64,000 bases of DNA, taken from assembly GCF_002158905.1 (NCBI RefSeq), contig NZ_CP021431.1, positions 2,667,001 through 2,731,000 on the forward strand, in the 5' to 3' direction. Shown in pieces: positions 51,782 to 61,512 of the stretch (the stretch's first letter is position 1; each line of letters starts with the position of its first letter). The stretch comes from Yoonia vestfoldensis. GTDB lineage: Bacteria > Pseudomonadota > Alphaproteobacteria > Rhodobacterales > Rhodobacteraceae. The notes below the pieces were generated by a model. That model saw only the letters and a program-made list of their open reading frames with translations. It did no database searches and was not told the origin of the DNA. The translations under genes and the position numbers were made by a program.

Positions 51782-54070
51782 TCAGCCTGTCCTATCCATC
51801 CGCACCTGATAGCGGACCGCGCCGCGCACGGCGCTGCTCCAGTTCAGATGCACGGATCGTTGGTCCGCGCCGCGCTCTCCTTCGGCCCAGGGCAGCTCGC
51901 GGATCGTGGCATTGGCCGGCGTGGTGATCGCGCCGCTGGGCATGACGAAATCGACATGCCGCGCGCGGCCACCAAAGGGCAGGGCTTGGCCTGTATTCAT
52001 AACCCATGTGCTGGCCGCCGTTGTCTGGCTATGGGCCAGCACCGCAGGGTTCGCGACGGGAAAATCGACATTGTGAAAGGTGTTGGCGCTGAATTCGAAA
52101 CTGCGGGTGCGACTGAAATCCAGATCGGCAAAGGTGGTATCGACCATCTCGACCCTGTTGATGCGGCCATTGATGGCCCGGAACACATTGCCCACCACGG
52201 CAAAACCATTGATGAAATGCCCCGGACCATAGGGCTTGATGACGATGAAATTGAACCAGGGCGCGACATCATTCGTGGTAAAGATATTGCCGGTGATCGT
52301 CAGCCCGCCGAATGAAAACTGAACGCCCAGCGCCGGGCTGCTGGTATGTTCATTGGTCCATTCGATGAAATTATTGTCGCAGTAATTGCCGGTGAAAATG
52401 CTTTTCGGATTGGGCAGGGTCAACACGATCCCACCTTTGCGCACGCTGCCCGGCTCGTCATCGCCGTGAAACCAATGGTTCGCCGTGATCAGATTGCCCG
52501 AGCCCGCCAGCACGCAGAAATGCAAGAACCGGCTGGTGCGGTTGTCGCGGATCTTGACGTCATTGGCATTGGCGTTGAACCCGATGCTGACGCGGGCGGC
52601 GACCGGCACGGATTGTTCATCCGAAATGAACTGGCAGCGGTCGATCATCATCCCCTGACAGCCATAGCCGGGCGATGTCACCCCCCGGTCGCGGGGCCGG
52701 TTGATGAAACAATCGCGGATGTGAAAGGTCACGCCGTCGGGCGCCATCATGATCCCGCTGGCAACACCGCGCCCCTGGAATTCGATATCGGACAGAATGA
52801 GCTGGCTCAGCTTTTCATAGCCCGAAAAATCCAGCATATATCTGAAACGGGTAAAGGTAAAAACCTGCGTGCCCTCGGCATCATAAAGCGGATTGCTCAG
52901 CGTCAGGCGCGCTTGGGCCACATCCACCGCCATCACATAGATCTCGCGGCCGACACCGGCCCCGCTAACCAGCGACCCCACCGCGATATTGGCGATCCCG
53001 GCGACATTGGTCAGCTGCCGGTCATTGGCCGCAGCATAGCTCGCCTGCGACGTGACCACGGCTGTATCCCAGGCGGCGCTGTCATCGGGTTGAAACTGGC
53101 CATTGCGGATCACGCGGCGGGTCTCAAAGCGCAGCCGCGCGGGGTCGCAGGCCTGCATATCGACAGGTGCCGTCAACAGGATGCGCCGGCCGCACAGATC
53201 AAGCGAATCGTGATCGGCGAAATTGATCAGCGCCTGATAGGCTTTCTTGAACGCCGTTTCCTCGTCCTTGAACGCATCAAGATAGGCGTCGAAATTGTAC
53301 CCTTTCTGCAAAATGAACCGATGGTCGGCGGCCTGCAGGATCCGGCCCTCAAAGCGGGTATTGTTCTGCATGGTGACATGGCCCGCCAAGCGGTAATCAC
53401 CCGCAGGCACCATCACCGTCCGTCCGTTCGCCGCCGCATCAGCGGCGATAAAGGCCGGGGCATCATCGCTGACGCCGTCGCCCTTGGCACCGAAATCACG
53501 CACATCGACAAGGCTGACCAGATCACGGGTGAAAACGGCGCTGACATCCTCGATCGTGATGTCATCAATGCGCACCACCCCGCCCAGCGGGCCGGTCAGA
53601 TCCAGCCCCAGATGGCCGTAATCCGCCCCGGCCCAGACCAGGTCAACCCCGGTGCGCGCGGCGGTGGCGATGATCGCGCTGATCGTGACGACCGCGCCAT
53701 AGGCGGTCAATTGCGTGGCCGGGCCGGTCGTGGGCACGCCGGGCAGCAAAGTGCCATTGGCGCGCCCCGGCCAGCCCGCGATGCGCACGGACGGCAAAGG
53801 GCCCGCCACCGCCTTGACGCGGGCGGTCACGCGCAGATAACAGCCCGGCAGGATCGGCGTTTGCCCCATATAGCGGACACGGGCGACAGGATCGCGCTTG
53901 AGCACCTCCAGACAGCCCGCGAAATCCTGATCGGCGGCGACAAAGACGCCCGATCCGCTGACGGCATAGGTGTCGGACCCCGGCGTGCCGTCGCCGCTGG
54001 ACCAGACCCCCAGACCCGCCGCAAAAGGCAAAGGGTTGAAAACGATGGCGTCGGTGATGGCTTTGTTCAT
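51782..54070 (-). CDS. Right-handed beta-helix (pectate-lyase-superfamily) protein
   Basis: This 762-aa protein starts with about 190 residues of a beta-rich carbohydrate-binding-like domain, then the Pectate_lyase_3 signature VDVRDFGAKGDGVSDDAPAF and a long beta-helix with repeated G-N-x-F/I rungs (LTITGNIFTTND, GFAVVGNVFRAING). It has no signal peptide. Similar proteins without assigned substrates occur in Rhodobacterales; some resemble phage tail-spikes. No phage genes are nearby. It probably binds or cleaves a polysaccharide. Confidence 0.78.
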   Translation of the reverse strand: MNKAITDAIVFNPLPFAAGLGVWSSGDGTPGSDTYAVSGSGVFVAADQDFAGCLEVLKRDPVARVRYMGQTPILPGCYLRVTARVKAVAGPLPSVRIAGWPGRANGTLLPGVPTTGPATQLTAYGAVVTISAIIATAARTGVDLVWAGADYGHLGLDLTGPLGGVVRIDDITIEDVSAVFTRDLVSLVDVRDFGAKGDGVSDDAPAFIAADAAANGRTVMVPAGDYRLAGHVTMQNNTRFEGRILQAADHRFILQKGYNFDAYLDAFKDEETAFKKAYQALINFADHDSLDLCGRRILLTAPVDMQACDPARLRFETRRVIRNGQFQPDDSAAWDTAVVTSQASYAAANDRQLTNVAGIANIAVGSLVSGAGVGREIYVMAVDVAQARLTLSNPLYDAEGTQVFTFTRFRYMLDFSGYEKLSQLILSDIEFQGRGVASGIMMAPDGVTFHIRDCFINRPRDRGVTSPGYGCQGMMIDRCQFISDEQSVPVAARVSIGFNANANDVKIRDNRTSRFLHFCVLAGSGNLITANHWFHGDDEPGSVRKGGIVLTLPNPKSIFTGNYCDNNFIEWTNEHTSSPALGVQFSFGGLTITGNIFTTNDVAPWFNFIVIKPYGPGHFINGFAVVGNVFRAINGRINRVEMVDTTFADLDFSRTRSFEFSANTFHNVDFPVANPAVLAHSQTTAASTWVMNTGQALPFGGRARHVDFVMPSGAITTPANATIRELPWAEGERGADQRSVHLNWSSAVRGAVRYQVRMDRTG

Positions 54071-54172
54071 GCTCGATCCTCACATTCTCAGCTACGCAAC
54101 TGCCAAGAGGATAGAACAAAGAGCTAAAGACCGGCTGACACCACCGTCACGGTCGGGCGCGCAACGGGGGCA

Positions 54173-54577
54173 TCAGACCCCCAGATCAGGCGCAGGCAGA
54201 AGCGTGACACCATTGATCTGCCAGCCCTGCGGCGTTGCGATCATCTGGTAATCCAGCAGATGCAGCCCGCCCTGCGCATCGCGGATCATGACCTTTTGCC
54301 ACCAGAAACCCGCCATATCGCGCAGGTCTAGAAACCGCACATCGGCATTGTCCCAGACCATCGGATAGCCTTGCTGGACCATCGCGCCGAAATTGCCCTC
54401 ATTGCCAAACAGGCGCTTGATATTGGGACTGGCAAAAGACCAGGCCGCCGCCACATCACGCTCATGAAAGGCTTGCAGCTGATCAGTGATCACGGATTGG
54501 ATGGCCGCATGATCCTGCGCGGCAAGGGCGCTGGCAGTCAACCACAGCCCAAGAATGACGACAAAAATACGCTTCAT
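54173..54577 (-). CDS. DUF4864 domain-containing secreted protein
   Basis: This 134-aa protein has a signal peptide (MKRIFVVILGLWLTASALA) and an NTF2-like DUF4864 domain (IQSVITDQLQAFHERDVAAA, WSFASPNIKRLFG, ending in GWQINGVTLLPAP). Proteins of this kind are periplasmic and of unknown function. ATG 54577 puts the signal peptide at the N-terminus, with GGAGAGG just upstream; the frame is open for 20 more codons. Confidence 0.85.
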   Translation of the reverse strand: MKRIFVVILGLWLTASALAAQDHAAIQSVITDQLQAFHERDVAAAWSFASPNIKRLFGNEGNFGAMVQQGYPMVWDNADVRFLDLRDMAGFWWQKVMIRDAQGGLHLLDYQMIATPQGWQINGVTLLPAPDLGV

Positions 54578-54653
54578 CAGCCTCTCCATAAAATGCCCCA
54601 TATCAAAGATACGCGACAAAAGGCCGATCAGTTTCAATTTCGTGCAATCATCC

Positions 54654-54700
54654 CATCTTCCGAGCCCAAATATCCCCGCCGGAGGCTCCGCGCCAGCGGA
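54654..54700 (-). repeat. Family A intergenic element, copy A8, with its hairpin
   Basis: On the minus strand, the lysK stop is followed by a short hairpin (TCCGC/GCGGA on the plus strand at 54687-54691 and 54696-54700) and then a full consensus core at 54686-54654. The module lies upstream of the DUF4864 gene on the same strand. Confidence 0.85.
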
Positions 54701-54703
54701 CCC

Positions 54704-56278
54704 TCAGACCTCGCGCGATAGCTGGGCCTCGATCAGGGCGATGGTTTCGGCGACACCGTAAAGCGCGATGAACCCGCCAAAGCGCGGGCCTTGGGATGCG
54801 CCCAGCAAGACCTCATAAAGGGCGGTGAACCAGTTGCGCAACGGATCAAACCCATGGTCGTTGCCAACGGCGAAAACCATAGTCTGCAAGGCCTCGGCGT
54901 CAAGCCCGCCATCCCAGACCTTCAGCCGGGCCGCCAGATCCTGCAAGGCCGCGCGTTCCTGATCTGTGGGCGCCCGGTAGGTTTTGGCGGGTTTCACAAA
55001 ATCGTTGTAATAGCGCACGGCAAACCCTGCCGCCTGATCCATCTGGGGGTTCTTTTCGGCGGATGCATCGGGGGCATAGCGGCGGATAAACCCCCAGAGC
55101 GTATCCTTGTCCTCGGCCCCTGATACGGATGCAAGGTTCAGCAGCATCGCGAACGGCACCACCATGTCGGACACCGGCACGTCGCCGCCGTGGATATGGA
55201 ACACCGGATTGTTCACCCGGCCCGCATCATCCTGATCGGCATAGGCGCGCAGCTGCTGGTGATATTCATCCACCGCCTTGGGGATCACGTCAAAATGCAT
55301 CCGTTTGGCGGTTTTCGGCTTTTGATACATGAAATAGCTCAGAGATTCCGTCGCCGCATAGGTCAGCCATTCATCAATCGAAATGCCGTTGCCCGAGGAT
55401 TTGGAAATCTTCTGGCCGTTCTCGTCCAAAAACAGCTCATAAGAAAAATGGTTCGGCTTGCGGCCGCCCAGAATTTCGCAAATCCGGTCATAGATCGCGG
55501 TATTGGTGGCATGTTCCTTGCCATACATCTCGAAATCAACGTCAAGTGCGGCCCAGCGCGCGCCGAAATCAGGCTTCCATTGCAGTTTCACATTGCCGCC
55601 CGTGACCGGCAGGGTCCATTCGCGGCCATCCTCGTCATCGAATGTCACCTCGCCCCGCACCGCATCGACATTTTTCATCGGCACATAGAGCACGCGGCCG
55701 GTTTCGGGATGGATCGGCAAAAAGATCGAATAGGTTTCCTGCCGTTCCTCGCGCAAAGATTTCAGCATGACCGCCATCAGATCGTCATAGCGTTCAGCAG
55801 CCCGCAGCAGGATGTCATCGAACTGGCCCGTGCGATAGAATTCGCGCGCGGAATAGAATTCATACTCGAACCCGAAAGTATCCAGAAAACGCCGCAGCAT
55901 GGCGTTGTTGTAATGGCCAAAGCTTTCATATTCGCCGAACGGGTCCGGCACCGATGTCAGCGGTTTATGCATATGCTCTTTGAGCATCTCTTGCTGGGGC
56001 ACATTGCCCGGCACTTTGCGCATCCCGTCCAGATCGTCCGAAAAGCAGATCAGCTTGGTCGGAATGTCGGAAATGACCGCGAATGCGCGGCGGATCATCG
56101 TGGTGCGCAACACCTCGCCGAAAGTGCCGATATGCGGCAGGCCGGACGGGCCATAGCCGGTTTCAAACAGCACATAGCCTTTGGCGGGCGGGCCGGATTC
56201 GTAGCGTTTGAGCAGGGCGCGCGCTTCTTCAAAAGGCCAGGCCTTGGATGTCATCGCAGCGTCACGCAGGTTGCTCAT
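54704..56278 (-). CDS. lysK: Lysyl-tRNA synthetase, class I
   Basis: This 524-aa enzyme charges tRNA-Lys. It is of the class I type found in archaea and most alphaproteobacteria, not the class II LysS of most bacteria. The HIGH motif appears as PHIGTFGEV (residues 48-56) and KMSKS as KISKSSGNG (about 290). ATG 56278 ([19 protein letters not shown]) is used; 15 upstream codons in frame are not conserved. A family A element follows the stop. Confidence 0.96.
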   Translation of the reverse strand: MSNLRDAAMTSKAWPFEEARALLKRYESGPPAKGYVLFETGYGPSGLPHIGTFGEVLRTTMIRRAFAVISDIPTKLICFSDDLDGMRKVPGNVPQQEMLKEHMHKPLTSVPDPFGEYESFGHYNNAMLRRFLDTFGFEYEFYSAREFYRTGQFDDILLRAAERYDDLMAVMLKSLREERQETYSIFLPIHPETGRVLYVPMKNVDAVRGEVTFDDEDGREWTLPVTGGNVKLQWKPDFGARWAALDVDFEMYGKEHATNTAIYDRICEILGGRKPNHFSYELFLDENGQKISKSSGNGISIDEWLTYAATESLSYFMYQKPKTAKRMHFDVIPKAVDEYHQQLRAYADQDDAGRVNNPVFHIHGGDVPVSDMVVPFAMLLNLASVSGAEDKDTLWGFIRRYAPDASAEKNPQMDQAAGFAVRYYNDFVKPAKTYRAPTDQERAALQDLAARLKVWDGGLDAEALQTMVFAVGNDHGFDPLRNWFTALYEVLLGASQGPRFGGFIALYGVAETIALIEAQLSREV

Positions 56279-56389
56279 TCTCTTGCTCGCAATTTCAGGC
56301 GGCACCCCAAATGGCGCCTGCACGCATACTCCCTATTGCGAGACGGACAGGGCGTCAATAAATGGGACAGGTATCGCAAAGGATAGAGA

Positions 56390-56809
56390 ATGTCAGACGC
56401 CGGCCCATTGACTGCCCAGGACGCTTTGGTCGTTCTGATGATCAGCGTTTCCGCCGCGGATGGCAATATCCGCACATCCGAGCTGGTGAAGATCAGCAAC
56501 GCGATCAACAACCTGCCGGTCTTTGCCGGTTATGATGTCGAACGCGTGCCGCAGATGTCGCAGCTGGTTTTCGACCTGCTCGAACCCGAGGACGGGCTGG
56601 AAGCCCTGTTCGGCCTGATCCGCGAAGCCCTGCCCAGCCGGTTGTTCGAAACCGCCTATGCCTTGTCCTGCGATGTTGCCGCAGCCGATGGCCGCATCGC
56701 CGGGCAAGAGGCGCGGATGCTGGAAGAAATCCGCGAAGAGCTGGATATCGACCGGCTTTATGCCGCCGCGATCGAACGCGGTGCGCGCGCCCGGCATATG
56801 ATTCTTTGA
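56390..56809 (+). CDS. TerB-like (tellurite-resistance family) protein
   Basis: This 139-aa helical protein has two pseudo-repeats with acidic turns (VSAADGNIRTSELVKI and VAAADGRIAGQEARMLEE), the TerB pattern. The acidic turns may bind divalent metals. No other ter genes are near, so a role in tellurite resistance is doubtful. It diverges from lysK and converges on dacB. Confidence 0.88.
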   Translation: MSDAGPLTAQDALVVLMISVSAADGNIRTSELVKISNAINNLPVFAGYDVERVPQMSQLVFDLLEPEDGLEALFGLIREALPSRLFETAYALSCDVAAADGRIAGQEARMLEEIREELDIDRLYAAAIERGARARHMIL

Positions 56810-56859
56810 AAGATTCGCGGAGAGAGCCGGGGAAAGAGTCGGGTCTTCAAAAGATTCGG

Positions 56860-56892
56860 GCCTCCGGCGGGGATATTTAGGCTCCAAAGATG
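56860..56892 (+). repeat. Family A core, copy A9, with a divergent tail
   Basis: GCCTCCGGCGGGG-ATATTT is intact, but the tail reads GCTCCAAAGATG in place of GCTCGGAAGATG. It starts 50 nt after the TerB stop in the same orientation. No perfect hairpin precedes it. The convergent dacB stop is 12 nt further on. Confidence 0.8.
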
Positions 56893-56903
56893 ATCAGGCC
56901 GGG

Positions 56904-58370
56904 TCAATAGGCCCGCAAAGCCCATTGCTGCAGGATATCTTGTTGCAGGCGCCGCGCCTGCCGGTTCCAGCTGCGCGCGCCGGGGGGGATTTCCGCGGCC
57001 AGCGCCTTGCCGCGGTTGCGCGCCGCCAGATCGGCGGCGAAGAACGCAAAGCTGAGGTCGCGCCCGCCCGCCGTGCGCAGATATCCCGCCAGGCCAGAGA
57101 CGAAATTCAGCGTGCCGGTCTTGGCCTGCACCCCCGCCTGTCCGGCGCGGATCACCGTCTGGCCCTGGTCGACCAGCGCGATGTCGCGCATCAGCGGGCG
57201 CAGCCGGGGCATGACATCGGGGGCTTGCAGAAAGGTGACCATATCGGCCGCGCTGATCTGTGATGCATCGCCAAGGCCGGAATGATCCACGAATTGAGGC
57301 GCGATCCCCGGGGCGCGCGCTTGCGCCCAGCGCGCCATGCCAAGCGCCGAGCTGCGTAGCCCCTGCGCCGGTCCTTCGGTCTGCGCGGTTGCGCTAAGCC
57401 CCAGCGCCTCGGCGGTGATATTGGTGGAATAGCGCATCATCTGCGTCAAAAGTCCGGGCAGCGGCTGACCCTCGTGGCGTGCCAGTTCCACCGCCTGCGG
57501 CAAGGCATCGGTGACACGGGGGCTGCCCAGCACGATCCCCCGGCTGCGGGCGAAAACCGCAAAGACCTCGGCTGCGTAAAGCGCGGGCGCGCGCACCGGC
57601 AACCAGCGCGACCCTGCCGCGTTCAATGCCGCGCGGGCCACTGTCCAGGCATCCGTATCGCCATCACGCCGATAGGTGAACAAGGGCATATCGCGGTCCA
57701 CGATCTGCATCTGCGCGATGGTCACGGGTGGGCGGTGGGTGTCGCTGCGCGCATCCATCGCGGTGATAAAGCGCTGCCCTTGCTGCTGCCATTCGAAATG
57801 GACGCGGTTATAATTCAGGTTCAGCCCGCCCAGCGCGGGATTATAGCCGACATGCGGCAATTGCGCGGGGTCGATCTGGTCGATGTAGGGCAAAGCCGCG
57901 TCCCAGATCAGCACATCTCCGGTGACTTCGCGCAGGCCCGCCGCATGGGTCGCATCGGCCAGTCTGGCCATCTCATCGGTCAGCAGATTGGGATCACCAC
58001 CCCCTGCAAGGATCAGATTACCATGCAAAATGCCGTCTATCAGAGTGCCTTGCGCAAGAACCCGTGTCGTGAACCGATGCTCTGCGCCCAAGCTTTCCAG
58101 CGCATAAAGCGCCGTGACCGCCTTGGTCACACTGGCCGGTGGCAGCATGATGTCTGCGCGATAGCTTTCCAGCACCGCCCCCGTGGCCGGATCACCCAGT
58201 GCCACGCCGATCTGACCGCTGAGCCCCGCGCGGTCGACCAATGCGCCCAGCGCGTTGCGCGGTGACACCCGCGCGACTGGCCGGTAGGACCGCAGCGGGG
58301 CTTCGGCATGGGCAGTGGTCCCAAGCGTCGCGCCCAGCCCTGCCAGCATCTGCCGCCGCGTCAGCCGCAT
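56904..58370 (-). CDS. dacB: D-alanyl-D-alanine carboxypeptidase/endopeptidase (PBP4, DacB)
   Basis: This 488-aa peptidase trims peptidoglycan side chains in the periplasm. The catalytic motifs are S80-x-x-K83 (PPASVTK), SxN in RYSTNITAEAL and KTG in QAKTGTLNFVSGLAG. The N-terminus has a twin-arginine-type signal (RLTRRQMLAGLGATLGTTAHA), so Tat export is likely. ATG 58370 shares a base with the nadD stop (TGATG). Confidence 0.94.
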   Translation of the reverse strand: MRLTRRQMLAGLGATLGTTAHAEAPLRSYRPVARVSPRNALGALVDRAGLSGQIGVALGDPATGAVLESYRADIMLPPASVTKAVTALYALESLGAEHRFTTRVLAQGTLIDGILHGNLILAGGGDPNLLTDEMARLADATHAAGLREVTGDVLIWDAALPYIDQIDPAQLPHVGYNPALGGLNLNYNRVHFEWQQQGQRFITAMDARSDTHRPPVTIAQMQIVDRDMPLFTYRRDGDTDAWTVARAALNAAGSRWLPVRAPALYAAEVFAVFARSRGIVLGSPRVTDALPQAVELARHEGQPLPGLLTQMMRYSTNITAEALGLSATAQTEGPAQGLRSSALGMARWAQARAPGIAPQFVDHSGLGDASQISAADMVTFLQAPDVMPRLRPLMRDIALVDQGQTVIRAGQAGVQAKTGTLNFVSGLAGYLRTAGGRDLSFAFFAADLAARNRGKALAAEIPPGARSWNRQARRLQQDILQQWALRAY

Positions 58371-58987
58371 CACCAATCTCCGCGTGCGCGGATCGCCGAA
58401 GACGATTGCCGCGACATCGGCAGGTTGATGAAGGACCAGACGGGGGCCTGTGCCCGGCCCAGCCCATGGCTAGCCCTGTCGGGCAATTGCGCCGCGCCAT
58501 AGATCCGCGCCGCCTTTGACAGCCGCGCCGATATCCGGTCGTCAGGCCGCGCGATCACGCCGACGGGCACGTTATCCATGATCCAGCGCCAATCCTGCCA
58601 ACGGTGCAATTGCGCCAGATTATCGGCCCCCATCAGCCAGACGAACCGCACGCCCGGATAGCGCCGCTGCAAGGCCACCAGCGTCTGGGCGGTATGGCGG
58701 GTGCCAAGCCGCGCCTCGATATCGGTCACGGTCACGCGGGGGTGGCGCATCAGGGCCTGCGCCGCCTGCATCCGATCGAGCAGCGGCGCAGGCCCGTTCG
58801 GTTTCAACGGATTGCCCGGGCTGACCAGCCACCAGAGCTTGTCCAGCCCGAACCGCGTCAGCGCTGCTTTGGTGATATGGACATGGCCGTGATGCGCCGG
58901 ATCAAAGGATCCGCCGAGCAGCCCGATCACCTGTCCTGCCTTTGCCACCGGAAAGCCGTGCAAGTTTTCGCCCCTTATCGGCCCCAT
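58370..58987 (-). CDS. nadD: Nicotinate-nucleotide adenylyltransferase NadD
   Basis: This enzyme of about 205 aa makes nicotinate adenine dinucleotide from NaMN and ATP in NAD synthesis. It has the nucleotidyltransferase motif [18 protein letters not shown] with the HxGH variant, [11 protein letters not shown], and SSSAIRARG near the end (ISSTxIR motif). The ATG at 58987 has a poorly spaced AAGG; a TTG at 58963 with AAGGGG 7 nt upstream is an attractive alternative. It is coupled to dacB by a 1-bp overlap. Confidence 0.93.
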   Translation of the reverse strand: MGPIRGENLHGFPVAKAGQVIGLLGGSFDPAHHGHVHITKAALTRFGLDKLWWLVSPGNPLKPNGPAPLLDRMQAAQALMRHPRVTVTDIEARLGTRHTAQTLVALQRRYPGVRFVWLMGADNLAQLHRWQDWRWIMDNVPVGVIARPDDRISARLSKAARIYGAAQLPDRASHGLGRAQAPVWSFINLPMSRQSSSAIRARGDW

Positions 58988-59154
58988 TACCTTGCCGCAA
59001 CAAGCAGGCTGGGCGGCAAAATGTAAACCCCCGACGCAAATCCCGGCATGCAAACCCCGTCTGCCAAAAGACATGCGGGCCGACCGGCTGCCGGGGTTGA
59101 AAATTCCCTGCGCCGCCGCTTTTCATCGCCACGGCGCCGTGCCAGATTGCCCGC

Positions 59155-60087
59155 ATGACACAAATGACCACACAAGACGGCACGCCTGTTTCCCGCCTGA
59201 CCTTTGGGACGATGCAATTCGGCGGCAAGGCCGATGCGGCCGAAAGTACTGCGATGTATGATGCCGCGCGTGCTGCCGGGATCACCCATTTCGACACCGC
59301 CGTGCGCTATACCGAGGGGGCGGCCGAAAAGATCCTTGGCCAGCTGGTCAAGGCAGAGCGCGACAAGATCTATCTGGCGACCAAGGTCGGCTATACCGGC
59401 GGGGCGGGCCGCGCCAATATTCTGGCGCAATTCGACATCTGCCGCAGCCAGTTGCAGATGGATCAGGTCGATCTGCTGTATCTGCACCGGTTTGACGATG
59501 ACACCCCGCTGGAAGACACATTTGCCACGATGGCAGAGCTGCAATCGCAAGGGCTGATCCGGCAGATCGGCGTGTCCAATTACGCGGCATGGCAGGTGAT
59601 GAAAGCGCAGGCCGTGGCGCAACGCCTTGGCACCCGGATCGATGTGATGCAGCCGATGTATTCCTTGGTCAAACGGCAGGCCGAGGTCGAGATTTTCCCC
59701 ATGGCGCAGGATCAGGGGATCGCATTGGTGCCCTATTCGCCCTTGGGCGGCGGTTTGCTGACCGGTAAGTATGCCAGTGGCGGCACCGGGCGGCTGATTG
59801 ATGATCCACGCTATGCTTTGCGCTATGGGCAAGATTGGATGCATGATGTGGCCGCCCGCCTGACAGCCTTGGCCCGCGATCTGGGGACCGACCCCGCCAC
59901 GCTCGCCGTGGCATGGGTCATGACCCATGCGACAAGGCCATCGCCCATCATTTCGGCGCGCTCATTGGCGCAATTGCGGCCCTCGCTGGCGGCGGCGGAT
60001 TTCGCAATGCCGGCGGAACTCTATGCACAGATCACAGCCCTTAGCCCAGCGCCGCCACCGGCCACCGACCGGCTGGAGGAAGCATGA
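59155..60087 (+). CDS. Aldo/keto reductase
   Basis: This 310-aa NADPH-dependent oxidoreductase has the catalytic tetrad D47, Y52, K77 and H111, visible in HFDTAVRYTEGAAE, ATKVGY and LYLHRFDD, and the barrel signature VPYSPLGGGLLTGKY. Substrate is unknown. It overlaps the next gene by ATGA, so the two are probably translated together and may act on related substrates. Confidence 0.92.
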   Translation: MTQMTTQDGTPVSRLTFGTMQFGGKADAAESTAMYDAARAAGITHFDTAVRYTEGAAEKILGQLVKAERDKIYLATKVGYTGGAGRANILAQFDICRSQLQMDQVDLLYLHRFDDDTPLEDTFATMAELQSQGLIRQIGVSNYAAWQVMKAQAVAQRLGTRIDVMQPMYSLVKRQAEVEIFPMAQDQGIALVPYSPLGGGLLTGKYASGGTGRLIDDPRYALRYGQDWMHDVAARLTALARDLGTDPATLAVAWVMTHATRPSPIISARSLAQLRPSLAAADFAMPAELYAQITALSPAPPPATDRLEEA

Positions 60088-61154
60088 AAGATTTCGTGAT
60101 CATCGGGGGCGGTATCGCGGGTCTTTCCGCCGCAGCACGGCTATCGGCGCTGGGCAGCGTCACCGTGCTGGAACGCGAGGATGCGCTGGCCTATCACGCC
60201 TCTGGCCGCTCTGCCGCTTTGTTCGAGGAACATTATGGCAAGCCATCGACCATCGCGCTGAACCGCGCGAGCCTGGATTACCACCGCACAGCCGATGTGC
60301 TGTCGCCGCGCGGCTTGATGCTGGTCGGCAGCAAGGGCGAGGCCGATCTGTTCGCCGCCGATGTGCAGGCGATGCAGATGGACAAGATCACGATGGACGC
60401 GGCTTTGGCCCTGTTCCCCGTGCTGAACCCCGCCCAAGTGGACCGCGCGGCCTATGATCCGGGCGCATGGGATATCGACACCGACAGGTTGATCCAGACA
60501 TTCGCGAAAACCGCGCGTGGCAATGGCGCGCAGATCGTGACCAAGGCCGAGGTGATCCAGATCAGCCGCACCGCGACGGGCTGGGCCATCCGCACGCAGG
60601 CGGGCGAATACGAAGCGCGCCAGCTGGTCAATGCCGCGGGCGCATGGGTCGATGTGATCGCCCAGATGGCGGGGATGGCCCCTTTGGGGTTCCAACCCCT
60701 GCGCCGGTCGATGGCGCGCATTCCCGCACCTGACGGGCATGATGTCCGCGCTTGGCCGATGGTCTTTGGCGCAGGCGAAGGCTGGTATGCCAAACCCGAT
60801 GCCGGTGCGCTGATCGTCTCTCCTGCCGAAGAAGACCCCGCAGCCCCCCATGACGCCTATGCCGATGATATGGTGCTGGCCGAGGGTCTGGCGCGCTACG
60901 AGGCAAATGTCACCACGCCCGTCACCCGGCTGCTGGCGTCTTGGGCGGGGCTGCGCACGTTTTCGCCCGACCGGACCCTTGTGCTGGGACCGGACCCCGC
61001 GCAGGCCGGTTTCATCTGGTGCGCGGGTCAGGGCGGCTATGGGATGCAATCCGCCCCCGGTGCCAGCCAGCTTCTGGCCGATCTGGTCGGCGGAAACACG
61101 CCTGCGATTGGCCCCGATATGGTGGCAGCGCTGGCCCCCGACAGGTTTCGCTGA
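60084..61154 (+). CDS. FAD-dependent oxidoreductase (DAO family)
   Basis: This 356-aa flavoprotein has the dinucleotide-binding motif GGGIAGLSAAARL (from residue 8) and the DAO-family C-terminal GQGGYGMQSAPGASQLLADL. It resembles D-amino-acid or glycine-oxidase-like enzymes and D-arginine dehydrogenase. The substrate cannot be told. It overlaps the aldo/keto reductase gene by 4 bp and is probably co-transcribed with the small membrane protein gene behind it. Confidence 0.9.
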   Translation: MKDFVIIGGGIAGLSAAARLSALGSVTVLEREDALAYHASGRSAALFEEHYGKPSTIALNRASLDYHRTADVLSPRGLMLVGSKGEADLFAADVQAMQMDKITMDAALALFPVLNPAQVDRAAYDPGAWDIDTDRLIQTFAKTARGNGAQIVTKAEVIQISRTATGWAIRTQAGEYEARQLVNAAGAWVDVIAQMAGMAPLGFQPLRRSMARIPAPDGHDVRAWPMVFGAGEGWYAKPDAGALIVSPAEEDPAAPHDAYADDMVLAEGLARYEANVTTPVTRLLASWAGLRTFSPDRTLVLGPDPAQAGFIWCAGQGGYGMQSAPGASQLLADLVGGNTPAIGPDMVAALAPDRFR

Positions 61155-61218
61155 AAAATTGGCCGCAGCGGCCAAAGGCACCCTTACAAACCGCGCAGCC
61201 TTGGCCTATCTGCACCCG

Positions 61219-61512
61219 ATGAAGCGCGAACGCGACCATATCCGGGCCCGATTTGACCGACAATATCGCAAGATCCAGCCCCTGGTGCCGGGCATGGCCA
61301 GCCTGCGCAAACCCGGTTGGATGATCGCGCGGGTCAGCCTTGCGGTCACCTTGATCCTGGGCGGATTTCTGGCGATCCTGCCAATCTTTGGCCTATGGAT
61401 GATCCCTGTCGGCCTGCTATTGCTGGCCATCGACCTGCCGATCCTGCAAGATCCCGTCGCACGGCTGATGATACGGGGCCGCAGGTGGATCGCGCTGCGG
61501 CGCAGGCGTTAG
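61219..61512 (+). CDS. Small membrane protein, PGPGW-like
   Basis: This 97-aa protein has two hydrophobic helices (VSLAVTLILGGFLAILPIFG and LWMIPVGLLLLAIDLPIL) between basic ends, with a final RRWIALRRRR. Rhodobacterales encode similar short two-helix proteins of unknown function. ATG 61219 is used; a TTG at 61201 is possible. Its stop overlaps the convergent GcvT-type gene by 4 bp. Confidence 0.75.
   Translation: MKRERDHIRARFDRQYRKIQPLVPGMASLRKPGWMIARVSLAVTLILGGFLAILPIFGLWMIPVGLLLLAIDLPILQDPVARLMIRGRRWIALRRRR

Noticed and set aside
52346..54127. 593-aa plus-strand open frame
   Set aside because: It is a mirror of the beta-helix gene, with low-complexity composition and no family.
54555..54761. 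Open frame reading through repeat A8 (SSHLPSPNIPAGG-type peptide)
   Set aside because: The peptide is produced wherever the repeat is read in this frame. It is antisense to lysK and the DUF4864 leader and has no ribosome site.
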